From JACMLD01 sp044223995 (GTDB lineage Bacteria > Bacteroidota > Bacteroidia > Chitinophagales > Chitinophagaceae): a stretch of 64,000 nt of DNA. The number at the start of each line of letters is the position of its first letter. The first letter of the stretch is position 1. Shown here piece after piece: positions 17,659-25,882 of the stretch. The position numbers and the translations under genes were made by a program. Location of the stretch: the NCBI GenBank assembly GCA_044223995.1, contig JBGALE010000011.1, forward strand, positions 1 to 64,000. Direction: 5' to 3'. Under the pieces are notes generated by a model. That model was not told the origin of the DNA. It was given only the letters and a program-made list of their open reading frames with translations, and did no database searches.

Positions 17659-17760
17659 AACTTGCTTCCAGTTTTTAAGCGGTCTCCTTCTTAGAAGTTT
17701 TTCGAAAAGGGCCGCTAACCACAAAAATCAGGCCGTAATTTACGTACAAAAGGACATAGG

Positions 17761-18114
17761 ATGGCGCAACGATTTATTAAAATTATTGTTGCCTGCTTCC
17801 TGCTCGTTTTTAGCAGGCAGGCGCAGGGCCAAAATTCCCACCTCAGTGTGGTCCCAAAACCGCTGTCTATCCAGGCAATGAAGCAACCCATTTTTTTTAC
17901 TGAAATGCCCTACAGCAGTAGCTTTCAGCCATCCGGCCACCGCCTGGTCCCGATGACCCTGGAAGTGCCTTCCTGCTATATCAGCCCCTCTTTATATACC
18001 AAACATTTCGGGTTTTTCTGCCAGAAAGAACTGCAATTTGAAAAAATTACTTCTGTGCCCTTGAAATTCAGGTTGGGCTCCCTCGATTACGTCAACACGC
18101 TGGAGGGCAAATAA
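17761..18114 (+). CDS. Small secreted hypothetical protein, 117 residues
   Basis: A signal peptide (1-23, ending QAQGQ) precedes a 94-residue mature part rich in Ser, Pro and aromatic residues. It has two Cys (VPSCYIS and FFCQKE) that could form a disulfide. No family is recognised. It is read divergently from rpoN across about 100 bases, with a purine run AAAGGA before the ATG. The end abuts a hairpin used by the convergent gene. Real but of unknown role. Confidence 0.62.
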   Translation: MAQRFIKIIVACFLLVFSRQAQGQNSHLSVVPKPLSIQAMKQPIFFTEMPYSSSFQPSGHRLVPMTLEVPSCYISPSLYTKHFGFFCQKELQFEKITSVPLKFRLGSLDYVNTLEGK

Positions 18115-18116
18115 AA

Positions 18117-18135
18117 AAGCGCCTTCCGGGCGCTT
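18117..18135 (-). terminator. Terminator of the DegT aminotransferase gene
   Basis: Stem AAGCGCC (18117-18123) / GGCGCTT (18129-18135) with a 5-base loop. On the minus strand it is followed by TTTTTTATTT, so it ends the leftward transcript from 19380. On the plus strand no T-run follows. Confidence 0.75.
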
Positions 18136-18162
18136 CCAGGGAGAAAATCTATTGATTCAGTT

Positions 18163-19380
18163 TTAAGCTGGCACCACCTGCTTTTTCAGTACGCTTTTCA
18201 TTACATCAGCCATTCTTCCGGCCTTTTCACGAATCTGCTCTTCGGTCCACAGCAGGCTGATAGCAGTTGATACACAGCGGTTGAGTATGGCATCACTGGC
18301 AGAAAAATCTTTACCCGCATGGTGTATCACTGCGGCTTTGAGTTCAGGGTGCAATGCACTCAATGTGGTTGAATTTTTCAGGTGATCCCACTTGCGGATA
18401 TAATGCCAGTTGTTATCATACCAATAGAAATTACCAGCGAGGAGACCCTGTGACTTTAATTCTGTCACCGCTTCACGTGTAATCTCTTCCGTTGGAAGCA
18501 TCCAGCTCAGGAAAGTGCAACTGTCACCAGCAGGGTCCGGTATACGTCTGAAAGAAATTCCGGGAACCTGTTGCAGCACTTCTTTAAATATGGAATGATT
18601 GCGCCGCTGGATATCGAGAAACTGGTCTAATTTTTTTATTTGTGCCAGCCCTACGGCTGCATGCAATTCGGATATCCTGTAATTATATCCAACAAAAGGG
18701 TGCAGGTCAGCGCCCCTGTCCACACCTTTGTGATCGTGCCCGTGATCACTGTACCCATCGCAGTTTTCGTACACATCTTTCCGGTTGGTCATCACTACAC
18801 CACCTTCTGCGCAGGTAATGGTTTTTACAAAATCAAAGGAGAAAGTGCCTGCATCACCAATCGTACCCAGCATTTTCCCTTTGTAGCTGGCGCCAATACT
18901 CTGACAGGCGTCTTCCATCAATATTAATTTATGTTCCCGGCAAATCGCCTGCAATGCATCCATATCGGCCATACTACCGCACATGTGTACAGGCATGATG
19001 CATTTTGTTTTAGCCGTAATTGCTTTTCTTACAGCATCGGGATTTAATGTCAGTGTATCGTCAACGTCTACCAGTACCGGCACAGCGCCGGCGCTTATTA
19101 CTGCTTCGAAGCTGGCTACAAACGTGAAGGAAGGCATGATGACTTCATCACCATAACCAATGCCCAATGCAGCAAAAGCTGTTGTGAGCGCCGCGGTTCC
19201 GCTGCTTACCAATTGCGCATAGCCGCAACCGAAAGTATTGCAAATGGCTGTTTCCAGTTCTTTGGCTTTCCAGATCCCCTTACGCGGGCCATCAAAACCA
19301 TAGCGCATCAGGATACCTGTTTCCAGTACATCATTTACTTCTTTGCGCTCTTCTGCACCAAAAAATTCAAAACCTGGCAT
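18163..19380 (-). CDS. DegT/DnrJ/EryC1/StrS-family PLP aminotransferase
   Basis: A sugar aminotransferase-like enzyme (405 residues). It normally transfers an amino group to a keto-sugar nucleotide for polysaccharide or antibiotic-sugar synthesis. The start MPGFEFFGAEERKEV (ATG at 19380) is the usual family start; an ATG ten codons upstream (19410) is possible. The PLP phosphate-binding SSGTAAL (59-65), Asp157 in MEDACQS and the Schiff-base Lys186 in FSFDFVKT are present. There is no sugar-nucleotide biosynthesis cluster around it, so the substrate is open. Confidence 0.88.
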   Translation of the reverse strand: MPGFEFFGAEERKEVNDVLETGILMRYGFDGPRKGIWKAKELETAICNTFGCGYAQLVSSGTAALTTAFAALGIGYGDEVIMPSFTFVASFEAVISAGAVPVLVDVDDTLTLNPDAVRKAITAKTKCIMPVHMCGSMADMDALQAICREHKLILMEDACQSIGASYKGKMLGTIGDAGTFSFDFVKTITCAEGGVVMTNRKDVYENCDGYSDHGHDHKGVDRGADLHPFVGYNYRISELHAAVGLAQIKKLDQFLDIQRRNHSIFKEVLQQVPGISFRRIPDPAGDSCTFLSWMLPTEEITREAVTELKSQGLLAGNFYWYDNNWHYIRKWDHLKNSTTLSALHPELKAAVIHHAGKDFSASDAILNRCVSTAISLLWTEEQIREKAGRMADVMKSVLKKQVVPA

Positions 19381-19437
19381 ACATGACTCTTTAAAATGAA
19401 GAATAAACATTTGCTAGTGACAAAGGTAGATAAATAA

Positions 19438-20940
19438 TTATTGTTTGTCTACCGTAGTAAGACTGCTTTCCCTGTTGTCCAAATCAACAGCGCTTATAGC
19501 CAGTATTTTACTTTTATCGGGCAATTGTGGGATAGCGAGTTGTGCGGTACCATTAACCGCAGGAATGATTTTATAAATATTACGGACATCATTCATGTCT
19601 CTTGCCTGGTCGCCCTGGTCAAATGCATACAATACAAATTGTTTAACAGGCAGGCTGGAGGGCAAACCGATTATTTCAAGTATTGGTCCATTGCCGTTTG
19701 AAGTTGCAGGTAATATTTTTACCGATGGGGCAGGTGGACTTGAATGTGCACTGTCGTCACCGGCAGGTACCAGTGCGGGCAACCTGTAATAATTATTCCT
19801 GAGTGAATCGCTCCATCCATTGGGGTTTTTTTCAAATGTTTTACTGCTGAAATAAATAGCGCCGTGAATATTGGGTGTGTTCCGCATTGCCTGTATCATT
19901 CTTGGCAGTTGCGATTTTTCACGCCATGCCGCATTACTGCCAGCCCGGTAGATCCCAAGGCCGATAAAACATTGTTTGCCGTAGGTATGTTTGCTCCACC
20001 AGTCGAGCAATACTTCGAAAGGAGCGGCACTGTGCCCAAACTCCCAATACAGTTGGGGTGCCACATAGTCAATCCATCCTTCTTTCAGCCACAACAAAAT
20101 ATTTGCATAGAGATCGTCATAGTTTGTTTGCCCGGCTTTTGTAGCGCTGCCTTCCGGGTCTTTGTCTTTGTTGCGCCACACACCAAAGGGTGATATCCCG
20201 AAGCGGCAGTATTTTTTTTCTTCCCGGATGGCTTTACTCAGCATGAGTATGACGGAGTCAACATTACTTCTTCTCCAGTCTTCGCGACTCATACCATTGC
20301 CGTATTTTTCAAAGGAGGTATTGTCCGGAAATTCCTGCCCGGGTATACGGTAAGGATAGAAGTAATCATCGAAATGGATGGCATCCACATCATACCGGCT
20401 GACAATATCCCTGATTACTTTCACAACAAATTGCTGTGCTTCTTTATTACCAGGATCAAAATAGCGTTTGTCGCCATAAGCAAGAAACCATTCAGGATGT
20501 AGTTTGGTAATATGTGTTGGCGCAATAGAAGACTGCCCGATTTTAAATTCTGCCCTGTAGGGATTGCACCATGCATGAAATTCCATTCCTCTTTTGTGTG
20601 TTTCTTCGATCATGAACTGCAATGGATCGTAGTAAGGGGATGGTGGCATACCTTGCTTACCGGTGAGCCATTCACTCCATGGCTCGTAGGGTGAGGGATA
20701 AAATGCGTCGGTGGCAGGACGTACCTGTACAATCACCGCATTGATGCCATTGCGCAGGTGCATGTCGAGCATGCGTATATATTCTGCTTTCTGGCTGTCT
20801 ACATTAAAATTTCCCTTGGAAGGCCAGTCAATATTATCTACGGTAGCAATCCATGCTCCCCGAAATTCATATTTGGGTTGGGCAGCAACTGACAGTGCAA
20901 ATAAGAGTACGATATTAAGAGCAACCGAAAATTTCTTCAT
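19438..20940 (-). CDS. GHL10-type glycoside hydrolase (DUF187)
   Basis: A secreted family-10-like glycosyl hydrolase of 500 residues. After a signal peptide (1-20) the GHL10 barrel shows FRGAWIATVDNIDWP, NAVIVQVRPATDAFY, EFHAWCNPYRAEF, DAIHFDDYFYPY and GWIDYVAPQLYWEFG, all hallmarks of the family. A C-terminal domain follows after about residue 390. Relatives cleave peptidoglycan-type or other polysaccharide glycans, but activity is known for few. Single gene, followed 28 bases later by the DegT gene's region on the same strand. Confidence 0.88.
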   Translation of the reverse strand: MKKFSVALNIVLLFALSVAAQPKYEFRGAWIATVDNIDWPSKGNFNVDSQKAEYIRMLDMHLRNGINAVIVQVRPATDAFYPSPYEPWSEWLTGKQGMPPSPYYDPLQFMIEETHKRGMEFHAWCNPYRAEFKIGQSSIAPTHITKLHPEWFLAYGDKRYFDPGNKEAQQFVVKVIRDIVSRYDVDAIHFDDYFYPYRIPGQEFPDNTSFEKYGNGMSREDWRRSNVDSVILMLSKAIREEKKYCRFGISPFGVWRNKDKDPEGSATKAGQTNYDDLYANILLWLKEGWIDYVAPQLYWEFGHSAAPFEVLLDWWSKHTYGKQCFIGLGIYRAGSNAAWREKSQLPRMIQAMRNTPNIHGAIYFSSKTFEKNPNGWSDSLRNNYYRLPALVPAGDDSAHSSPPAPSVKILPATSNGNGPILEIIGLPSSLPVKQFVLYAFDQGDQARDMNDVRNIYKIIPAVNGTAQLAIPQLPDKSKILAISAVDLDNRESSLTTVDKQ

Positions 20941-21010
20941 TACACGATGATTTGAAAAAAATGAAGGTACGGGGTTAATAAAAAGTGCCCTGTTAAAATG
21001 AAGCTGGCTT

Positions 21011-21463
21011 TTAATCTGTCTCCCTTATTTTATCCAACAACTTATTGAGCGTAACGGCTTCGGCTTCTGAAAGCTTTCTGAATACTCCATCCATATCGTC
21101 CTGGTGGGCATCCATTTTTTCGAGCAATCTTAATCCCTTATCGGCAATGGTAACATCCACCAGCCGGCGATCGGATTTACAGGTGACTTTCTTCACCAGT
21201 TCCTTTTTTATCAGCCTGTCTACAATACGGCTGGTATCGCTCATCTTGTCCAGCATGCGCTGGCGTATCTGCAGGGTTGACAACGGCTCACCGGCTCCTC
21301 TTAAAATCCGGAGGATATTGAACTGTTGTGCGGTAATGTCGTATTGTTCAAACAAGGACTTCATTCTTTCATTTGCCCAGTTATAGGTGTAGATAAGATT
21401 GATACCTGCTTTTTGGTATTCATTACGAAATTTCGCCTGGTTAATGTCTTTATCAATACCCAT
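21011..21463 (-). CDS. MarR-family transcriptional regulator
   Basis: A 150-residue winged-helix dimeric repressor. The family pattern is clear: YDITAQQFNILRILRGAGE, then IRQRMLDKMSDTSRIVDRLI (recognition helix), the wing KKVTCKSDRRLVDVTIADKG and the dimerisation helix at the C-terminus. Ligand and targets are unknown. The radical SAM gene lies 50 bases upstream on the same strand, so they may share a transcript. Confidence 0.9.
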   Translation of the reverse strand: MGIDKDINQAKFRNEYQKAGINLIYTYNWANERMKSLFEQYDITAQQFNILRILRGAGEPLSTLQIRQRMLDKMSDTSRIVDRLIKKELVKKVTCKSDRRLVDVTIADKGLRLLEKMDAHQDDMDGVFRKLSEAEAVTLNKLLDKIRETD

Positions 21464-21513
21464 GACGTGTTATTTTGTGTATTTCAAATTTATATAATAA
21501 ATGGCTCTGCGCA

Positions 21514-22548
21514 TCAGGCTTCACTCCAAACCTTAGTTCCTTCGCTGCAATTGGCGCAAATATCTATATTCTTCCTGCTTTGCATGATGTCTTTCCTGAA
21601 ACGGATATAATTTTCATTGTTCCATATTTCCCGGAATGATTTGCCTTTCAGATCTCCCAACTGGTGCCGGGCATCTTTGTCGAAACAACAGGGAACAACC
21701 AGGCCGTCCCAGGTAATGACGGGTGAATGCCACAATCGCCAGCAATGATTCTGCAGTTCATTTTTTACCTGCACTTTCCCTTCGCTGTCTTTTTTATAAC
21801 GGCTGTATTTGTCCAGTGTTGGTATCAGTTGATTGGGATCTGTTTCGTAATCGTATACCTGCGCTGTTTTAAACCATACGGCATCCGCACCAATTTCTTT
21901 ACCCAGCTTTTTTACTGTTTCAATCTGATGTTCATTCGGCTTTACCACCAGGAACTGGAATATAATAAAGGGTGTTTTACTTTTTAGTTCTTTTTTCCAT
22001 TTGACGATATTCCTTGCTCCTTCCAGTACTTTATCCAACTGGCCGCCTACACGGTATTGCTGGTATACTTCCTGCGTGGTGCCATCAATGGAAATGATCA
22101 AACGATCGAGCCCGCTTTCAATGGTGCGCCTGGCATTGGCATCATTGAGGTAATGGGCATTGGTGGAGGTAGCGGTATATATCTTTTTTGAAGAAGCATA
22201 TTTTACCATGTTCAGGAAAGATGGATTGAGATAAGGTTCGCCCTGGAAATAGAATACGAGGTATAATAGTTCGCGGTATAACTGATCAATTGTTTCCCTG
22301 AAAAAATCTTTTTGCAGCATACCTGTTGGCCTTGTAAATGCCCGCAGGCCGCTGGGACATTCAGGGCAGCGCAGGTTGCAACTGGTGGTAGGTTCAAATG
22401 AAATGGAAATAGGGTAGCCCCACTGAACCGGTTTGCCGCGCCATTTGCTGATGTAATAGCTGCCCAGCACACGGGTGGCGTTGACAAACCTTTTAAGGGT
22501 AAGTTTTGACAGTAGATTTATGCTATCGTTGACATTGAGCCGGGACAT
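21514..22548 (-). CDS. Radical SAM/SPASM domain protein
   Basis: A 344-residue radical SAM enzyme. The 4Fe-4S cluster motif CNLRCPEC (Cys57, Cys61, Cys64) follows SFEPTTS. A C-terminal SPASM region with NHCWRLWHSPVITWDGLVVPCC and IDICANC provides ligands for auxiliary clusters. Relatives are peptide- or cofactor-maturing enzymes, but no precursor peptide gene was seen next to it. The gene runs together with MarR on the minus strand. Confidence 0.87.
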   Translation of the reverse strand: MSRLNVNDSINLLSKLTLKRFVNATRVLGSYYISKWRGKPVQWGYPISISFEPTTSCNLRCPECPSGLRAFTRPTGMLQKDFFRETIDQLYRELLYLVFYFQGEPYLNPSFLNMVKYASSKKIYTATSTNAHYLNDANARRTIESGLDRLIISIDGTTQEVYQQYRVGGQLDKVLEGARNIVKWKKELKSKTPFIIFQFLVVKPNEHQIETVKKLGKEIGADAVWFKTAQVYDYETDPNQLIPTLDKYSRYKKDSEGKVQVKNELQNHCWRLWHSPVITWDGLVVPCCFDKDARHQLGDLKGKSFREIWNNENYIRFRKDIMQSRKNIDICANCSEGTKVWSEA

Positions 22549-22736
22549 ACAATCTGTAAAATTAATGAAAGGAGCGCTAGGAGCCTGTCAAAATGCGGAA
22601 ATATCACGGCTACAGGACTAAAATCACATGCCCTTGCACATGATGCTGCCTGTTGATATCTTATATTTTATTTATTTGCAACCGTTATTAAATCATAAAA
22701 TCACAGGTTATATTTGCAGCAGACGCAAACTACCTG

Positions 22737-23501
22737 ATGGCTACCCGCAGAAAGAAAAAAAAATTCCGCAACTATTTTCTTGTTCTCCTATTAATTGCTG
22801 GCATGGGCACTGCCGGCTGGTGGTGGTATAATTACCAGTTCAGCAATTTTGTTACTTACCCCGAGTTTGGCATCGGAATTCCGGAAAATTTTCCCATTCA
22901 TGGCATTGATGTATCGCATCACCAGGATAATATCAATTGGGACCTTGTAAAAAGTATGCAGGTAAAGGACATCAGGATTGGTTTTGCTTTTATCAAGGCA
23001 ACGGAAGGATTGGGAAAAGTGGACAGTCATTTTAACCGCAATTGGTTTAAATCAAAGGAGGCAGGTGTGTGCCGGGGCGCTTATCATTTTTTCCTGGCCA
23101 CAAAGAGTGGCAAGCTGCAGGCAAGAAATTTTATCGATGTAGTTGAATTGCAAACAGGTGATATGCCCCCGGTGCTGGATGTGGAGCAAACTTATGGCGT
23201 TGGCAAGGATCGTTTGCAGAAAGAGGTAAAAGCATTCCTGCAAACAGTACAGGAGTATTATGGCGTTACCCCAATTATTTATACCAATGTAGATTTTTAC
23301 AAACAATACCTCGAAGGTGAATTTGATGATTACCCACTTTGGGTGGCGCATTACCTGCAGCAGGACAAACCCAGGATTATGCGCAACTGGATTTTCTGGC
23401 AGCACAGCGAATCTGGGAGGGTAAATGGGGTAGTGACAAAAGTTGATTTCAATGTTTTTAACGGCGATTCAACTGAATTCAGGAAATTGCTGATGGAATA
23501 A
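22737..23501 (+). CDS. GH25 lysozyme (muramidase)
   Basis: Cleaves the MurNAc-GlcNAc bond of peptidoglycan. Residues 1-10 are strongly basic (ATRRKKKKF) and 12-30 form a membrane anchor or signal. The GH25 barrel begins at HGIDVSHHQ (Asp58) and holds the catalytic DxE pair in PPVLDVE (Asp148, Glu150), with AFIKATEG and YTNVDFY as further marks. Length 254 is typical for the anchored forms in this phylum. A small membrane protein gene follows 26 bases later. Confidence 0.92.
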   Translation: MATRRKKKKFRNYFLVLLLIAGMGTAGWWWYNYQFSNFVTYPEFGIGIPENFPIHGIDVSHHQDNINWDLVKSMQVKDIRIGFAFIKATEGLGKVDSHFNRNWFKSKEAGVCRGAYHFFLATKSGKLQARNFIDVVELQTGDMPPVLDVEQTYGVGKDRLQKEVKAFLQTVQEYYGVTPIIYTNVDFYKQYLEGEFDDYPLWVAHYLQQDKPRIMRNWIFWQHSESGRVNGVVTKVDFNVFNGDSTEFRKLLME

Positions 23502-23527
23502 TCCCTTAGTTGTAAACTGACCGGCCG

Positions 23528-23764
23528 ATGAGCAGCATGGAGCCCGAAATAAAAGACTTTCTCAAAAGAGTGGTTTGGTCCATTTCCATTGGCATCGTGT
23601 ATTTGATAATAAATTCTTCTATCGGCATCGCCGGCAACTGGTTGTTCTTCGACGAAAGGCCTTCCCTGGGTAATTATGTATTTTATGCCTGGCTACTTGC
23701 CAGTACCGTTGGGTTAATTGCAGTTTTATACAAATGGTGGAAGAAAAAATTTCCACATGGCTAG
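23528..23764 (+). CDS. Small two-helix membrane protein, 78 residues
   Basis: Two hydrophobic helices (about 16-35 and 49-67) are separated by a short loop with FFDERPSL and end in a basic tail YKWWKKKF. Hydropathy and position, 26 bases after the GH25 gene on the same strand, support a real gene that is probably co-transcribed. No function is recognised. It ends four bases before the stop of the convergent prohibitin-like gene. Confidence 0.68.
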   Translation: MSSMEPEIKDFLKRVVWSISIGIVYLIINSSIGIAGNWLFFDERPSLGNYVFYAWLLASTVGLIAVLYKWWKKKFPHG

Positions 23765-23768
23765 TTAC

Positions 23769-24677
23769 CTACTGACCTTTTGTATCTAAAATAACCGGGT
23801 TGCTTCCCTTGCCCATAATAATCACTTTTGCATTGGGTGATTTGGCAATTTCCAATTGTGCTTTGATACTTTCATACTGGAGCTGCCTGTCGGTGAGGCT
23901 TTCACTGATGATGCGCTGGTAATCGGCGATACCCTGTGCTTCCACGCGTTTGCGTTCAGCTTCCTGTTTTTCTTTTTGCAAAACAAACTGCATTTTTTGC
24001 GCGTCCTGTTCTGCGTTTATCTTTTGTTCAATGGTAGCTTTTACTGATTGTGGCAGGGTAATATTTCTTACCAGTAAATTTTCCAGCAACAGGCCACGAC
24101 TTTTGAAATCGTTTTCGATGCTTTTAAAAATACGTTGCTGAAATTCGTCGCGCTTGGTAGAATACAGTGCCACGGCATCGTAATACACTGCATTGTCGCG
24201 GATACGTGTGCGTGTGATAGGGCGTACAATTTTATCTTCATAATCGGAGCCTGTTTCCTGCAATAATTTTGGTGCGTCATTGGTAATGACGCGATACAAA
24301 ACAGACAGATCGATGGTTACTTCGAGACCATCGGCTGTGAGCACACGAATGGCGTCGTCGCCCGACTTTGTACCTTCATCGTGGACGCCGCTCATGGTAT
24401 AGTTTTGGGTTTTTATATCCAGTTTTTGGATCTCGAGCAGGGGGTTTATAAAATGCAGGCCACTGCCCAGTACATCGCTTTGTACTTTACCGAATAATTT
24501 TTTTACACCCACCTGTCCTACATCTATCTGTATGACACATGCAGTGAGTACACCGAGGAGTATCACTACAAATCCAATTATCCTAAGCGGGTTGCTGAAC
24601 CTGCGGACGGTTTCATCGCCGCGGTGAAGTGCGATACCAACAATAACTATGATGATACCAAGAATAAGCAGTAGCAT
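23769..24677 (-). CDS. Prohibitin-family (SPFH/Band 7) membrane protein
   Basis: A 302-residue SPFH protein. Two N-terminal membrane segments (1-18 and 31-48) precede the Band 7 domain (about 50-220), with QVGVKKLFGKVQ, GLHFINPLLEIQKLDIKTQ and the YRVITNDAPKL region. A Glu/Lys/Gln-rich coiled coil follows (220-285). Such proteins form ring-shaped membrane scaffolds that organise proteases and microdomains. No FtsH or NfeD partner is adjacent. Confidence 0.9.
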   Translation of the reverse strand: MLLLILGIIIVIVGIALHRGDETVRRFSNPLRIIGFVVILLGVLTACVIQIDVGQVGVKKLFGKVQSDVLGSGLHFINPLLEIQKLDIKTQNYTMSGVHDEGTKSGDDAIRVLTADGLEVTIDLSVLYRVITNDAPKLLQETGSDYEDKIVRPITRTRIRDNAVYYDAVALYSTKRDEFQQRIFKSIENDFKSRGLLLENLLVRNITLPQSVKATIEQKINAEQDAQKMQFVLQKEKQEAERKRVEAQGIADYQRIISESLTDRQLQYESIKAQLEIAKSPNAKVIIMGKGSNPVILDTKGQ

Positions 24678-24713
24678 ATATGGGAGGTTTTAATTTGCTC
24701 CTGCAAGGTACAA

Positions 24714-25142
24714 CTAGCTGCTGTGATCGGCGATGATCACCCACCGGCCTTTTATTTTCCTAAAAAGCAAGTCATAGTGACCGCCAATATCACCGACGCT
24801 TCTTTTGAGGAACCATTTCCCGACTACCCAGTAATATTCTGCCGATAATTTTTTTACCGTGATAATGTCAAAAAACAGCTTTCCCATTTGTGCTGAATCG
24901 CTGTAATTTTTTTTATAGTTACTGAGTGTGTTCTTATAACCAAAGGTGACGCCGCTTTTTCCAATAAACATCAGTGAATCGCTGTTCCAGTAGCCATTCA
25001 TAAATGCATCGATATTGCCACTGTTCCATGCCTCTGTTTGCTTATTTAGAATATCAAGGATGGCCCTTTCATCTTTGGTTACCTGTGCACATACAGTGGT
25101 GACAACCGGAAACAAGAAAATAAAAAGCAGTATTTTTTTCAT
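24714..25142 (-). CDS. Secreted SnoaL/NTF2-like protein (DUF4440 type)
   Basis: The ATG at 25140-25142 gives a signal peptide MKKILLFIFLFPVVTTVCAQ and a 122-residue NTF2-like cone fold: ILDILNKQTEAWNSGNIDAFM, GYWNSDSLMFIG and the final GRWVIIADHSS strand. An upstream in-frame start at 25238 only adds a sequence without signal-like character. Function is unknown; relatives are ketosteroid-isomerase-like or binding proteins. It follows the GMC operon by 151 bases on the same strand and may or may not belong to it. Confidence 0.75.
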   Translation of the reverse strand: MKKILLFIFLFPVVTTVCAQVTKDERAILDILNKQTEAWNSGNIDAFMNGYWNSDSLMFIGKSGVTFGYKNTLSNYKKNYSDSAQMGKLFFDIITVKKLSAEYYWVVGKWFLKRSVGDIGGHYDLLFRKIKGRWVIIADHSS

Positions 25143-25293
25143 AACTGAAAGTAATTGGCAAGTATAAAAATAATACAATAGCCCCGTACCTATAGGGCAA
25201 TAAAAATGGTGCCTGCCGCCGGTGACGCCGGGCACCAAAATACAACCGGGCAGTTATTCACCACCTGGTCGCACAGAACCTATAACAAGTACC

Positions 25294-25860
25294 TTATGTA
25301 GCCCAGGCCTTATCTCCTTTTTTATAGTCGATACAACCCTCATATTTACCGGGAACGGCTTTATAACGCAACGCCTGTGTAGCCCCTTCCTTGGAAGTGA
25401 AATAACCATACAGGGTCAGTTGTTTCACCATGGTAAAATAATGATTGGGATCTTCCGGCTTTTTGGATTTTTGATAATCCTTTGCTTCCTTGTCCAATGC
25501 TGTGAGGAAAGCAGTGCGTTGCTCCGGTGTTGCATCCAGGAATGATTTGCCATTTGCTTTTACACAAGCATCGTCCAGCTTTTTAATGCCTTCGTGGAAT
25601 AATTTCTGATCTTTCTCTTCATAACAGTCATTCACCATTACTGTCATGAATTGTCCCACTTTAGCTTCTTTTGCTCCAGGGCTTCCTGTTTTCGGAAGGA
25701 TGGTTTCTGCTACTTCATCCAGGAAAGCGGTATCATCTGCAGTGAAAGCCGGACCGCCAATAGTAGGCGTTGGCTTACAACCTGCAAGAAGAAATTCGCC
25801 TCCAATAACAGCGCCACCTGTGGCAACGGCTATCATTTTTAATAGTTCTCTTCTGTCCAT
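25294..25860 (-). CDS. Gluconate 2-dehydrogenase subunit 3-family protein (Tat lipoprotein small subunit)
   Basis: The small subunit of an FAD sugar dehydrogenase, equivalent to LacC of Caulobacter or the hitch-hiker subunit of FAD-glucose dehydrogenase. The Tat motif DRRELLK at 2-8, a hydrophobic core and a lipobox LLAGC (Cys28) predict a folded, Tat-exported lipoprotein. The subunit-3 domain shows FLDEVAETILPKTGSPGAKEAKVGQFM-type sequence and ends in YKAVPGKYEGCIDYKKGDKAW. It is the only such subunit in the window, 22 bases downstream of six GMC catalytic genes, all of which lack signals, so it probably exports and anchors them. Confidence 0.88.
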   Translation of the reverse strand: MDRRELLKMIAVATGGAVIGGEFLLAGCKPTPTIGGPAFTADDTAFLDEVAETILPKTGSPGAKEAKVGQFMTVMVNDCYEEKDQKLFHEGIKKLDDACVKANGKSFLDATPEQRTAFLTALDKEAKDYQKSKKPEDPNHYFTMVKQLTLYGYFTSKEGATQALRYKAVPGKYEGCIDYKKGDKAWAT

Positions 25861-25882
25861 ATGGTTTGTTTTATATTGTTTT

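Noticed and set aside
16168..17724. Longer rpoN start at 17724
   Set aside because: The extra 22 residues are unlike region I, which begins exactly at the internal ATG at 17658.
25142..25238. N-terminal extension of the NTF2-like protein at 24714-25142
   Set aside because: The extension has no signal-like or conserved sequence, while the internal ATG starts a typical signal peptide.
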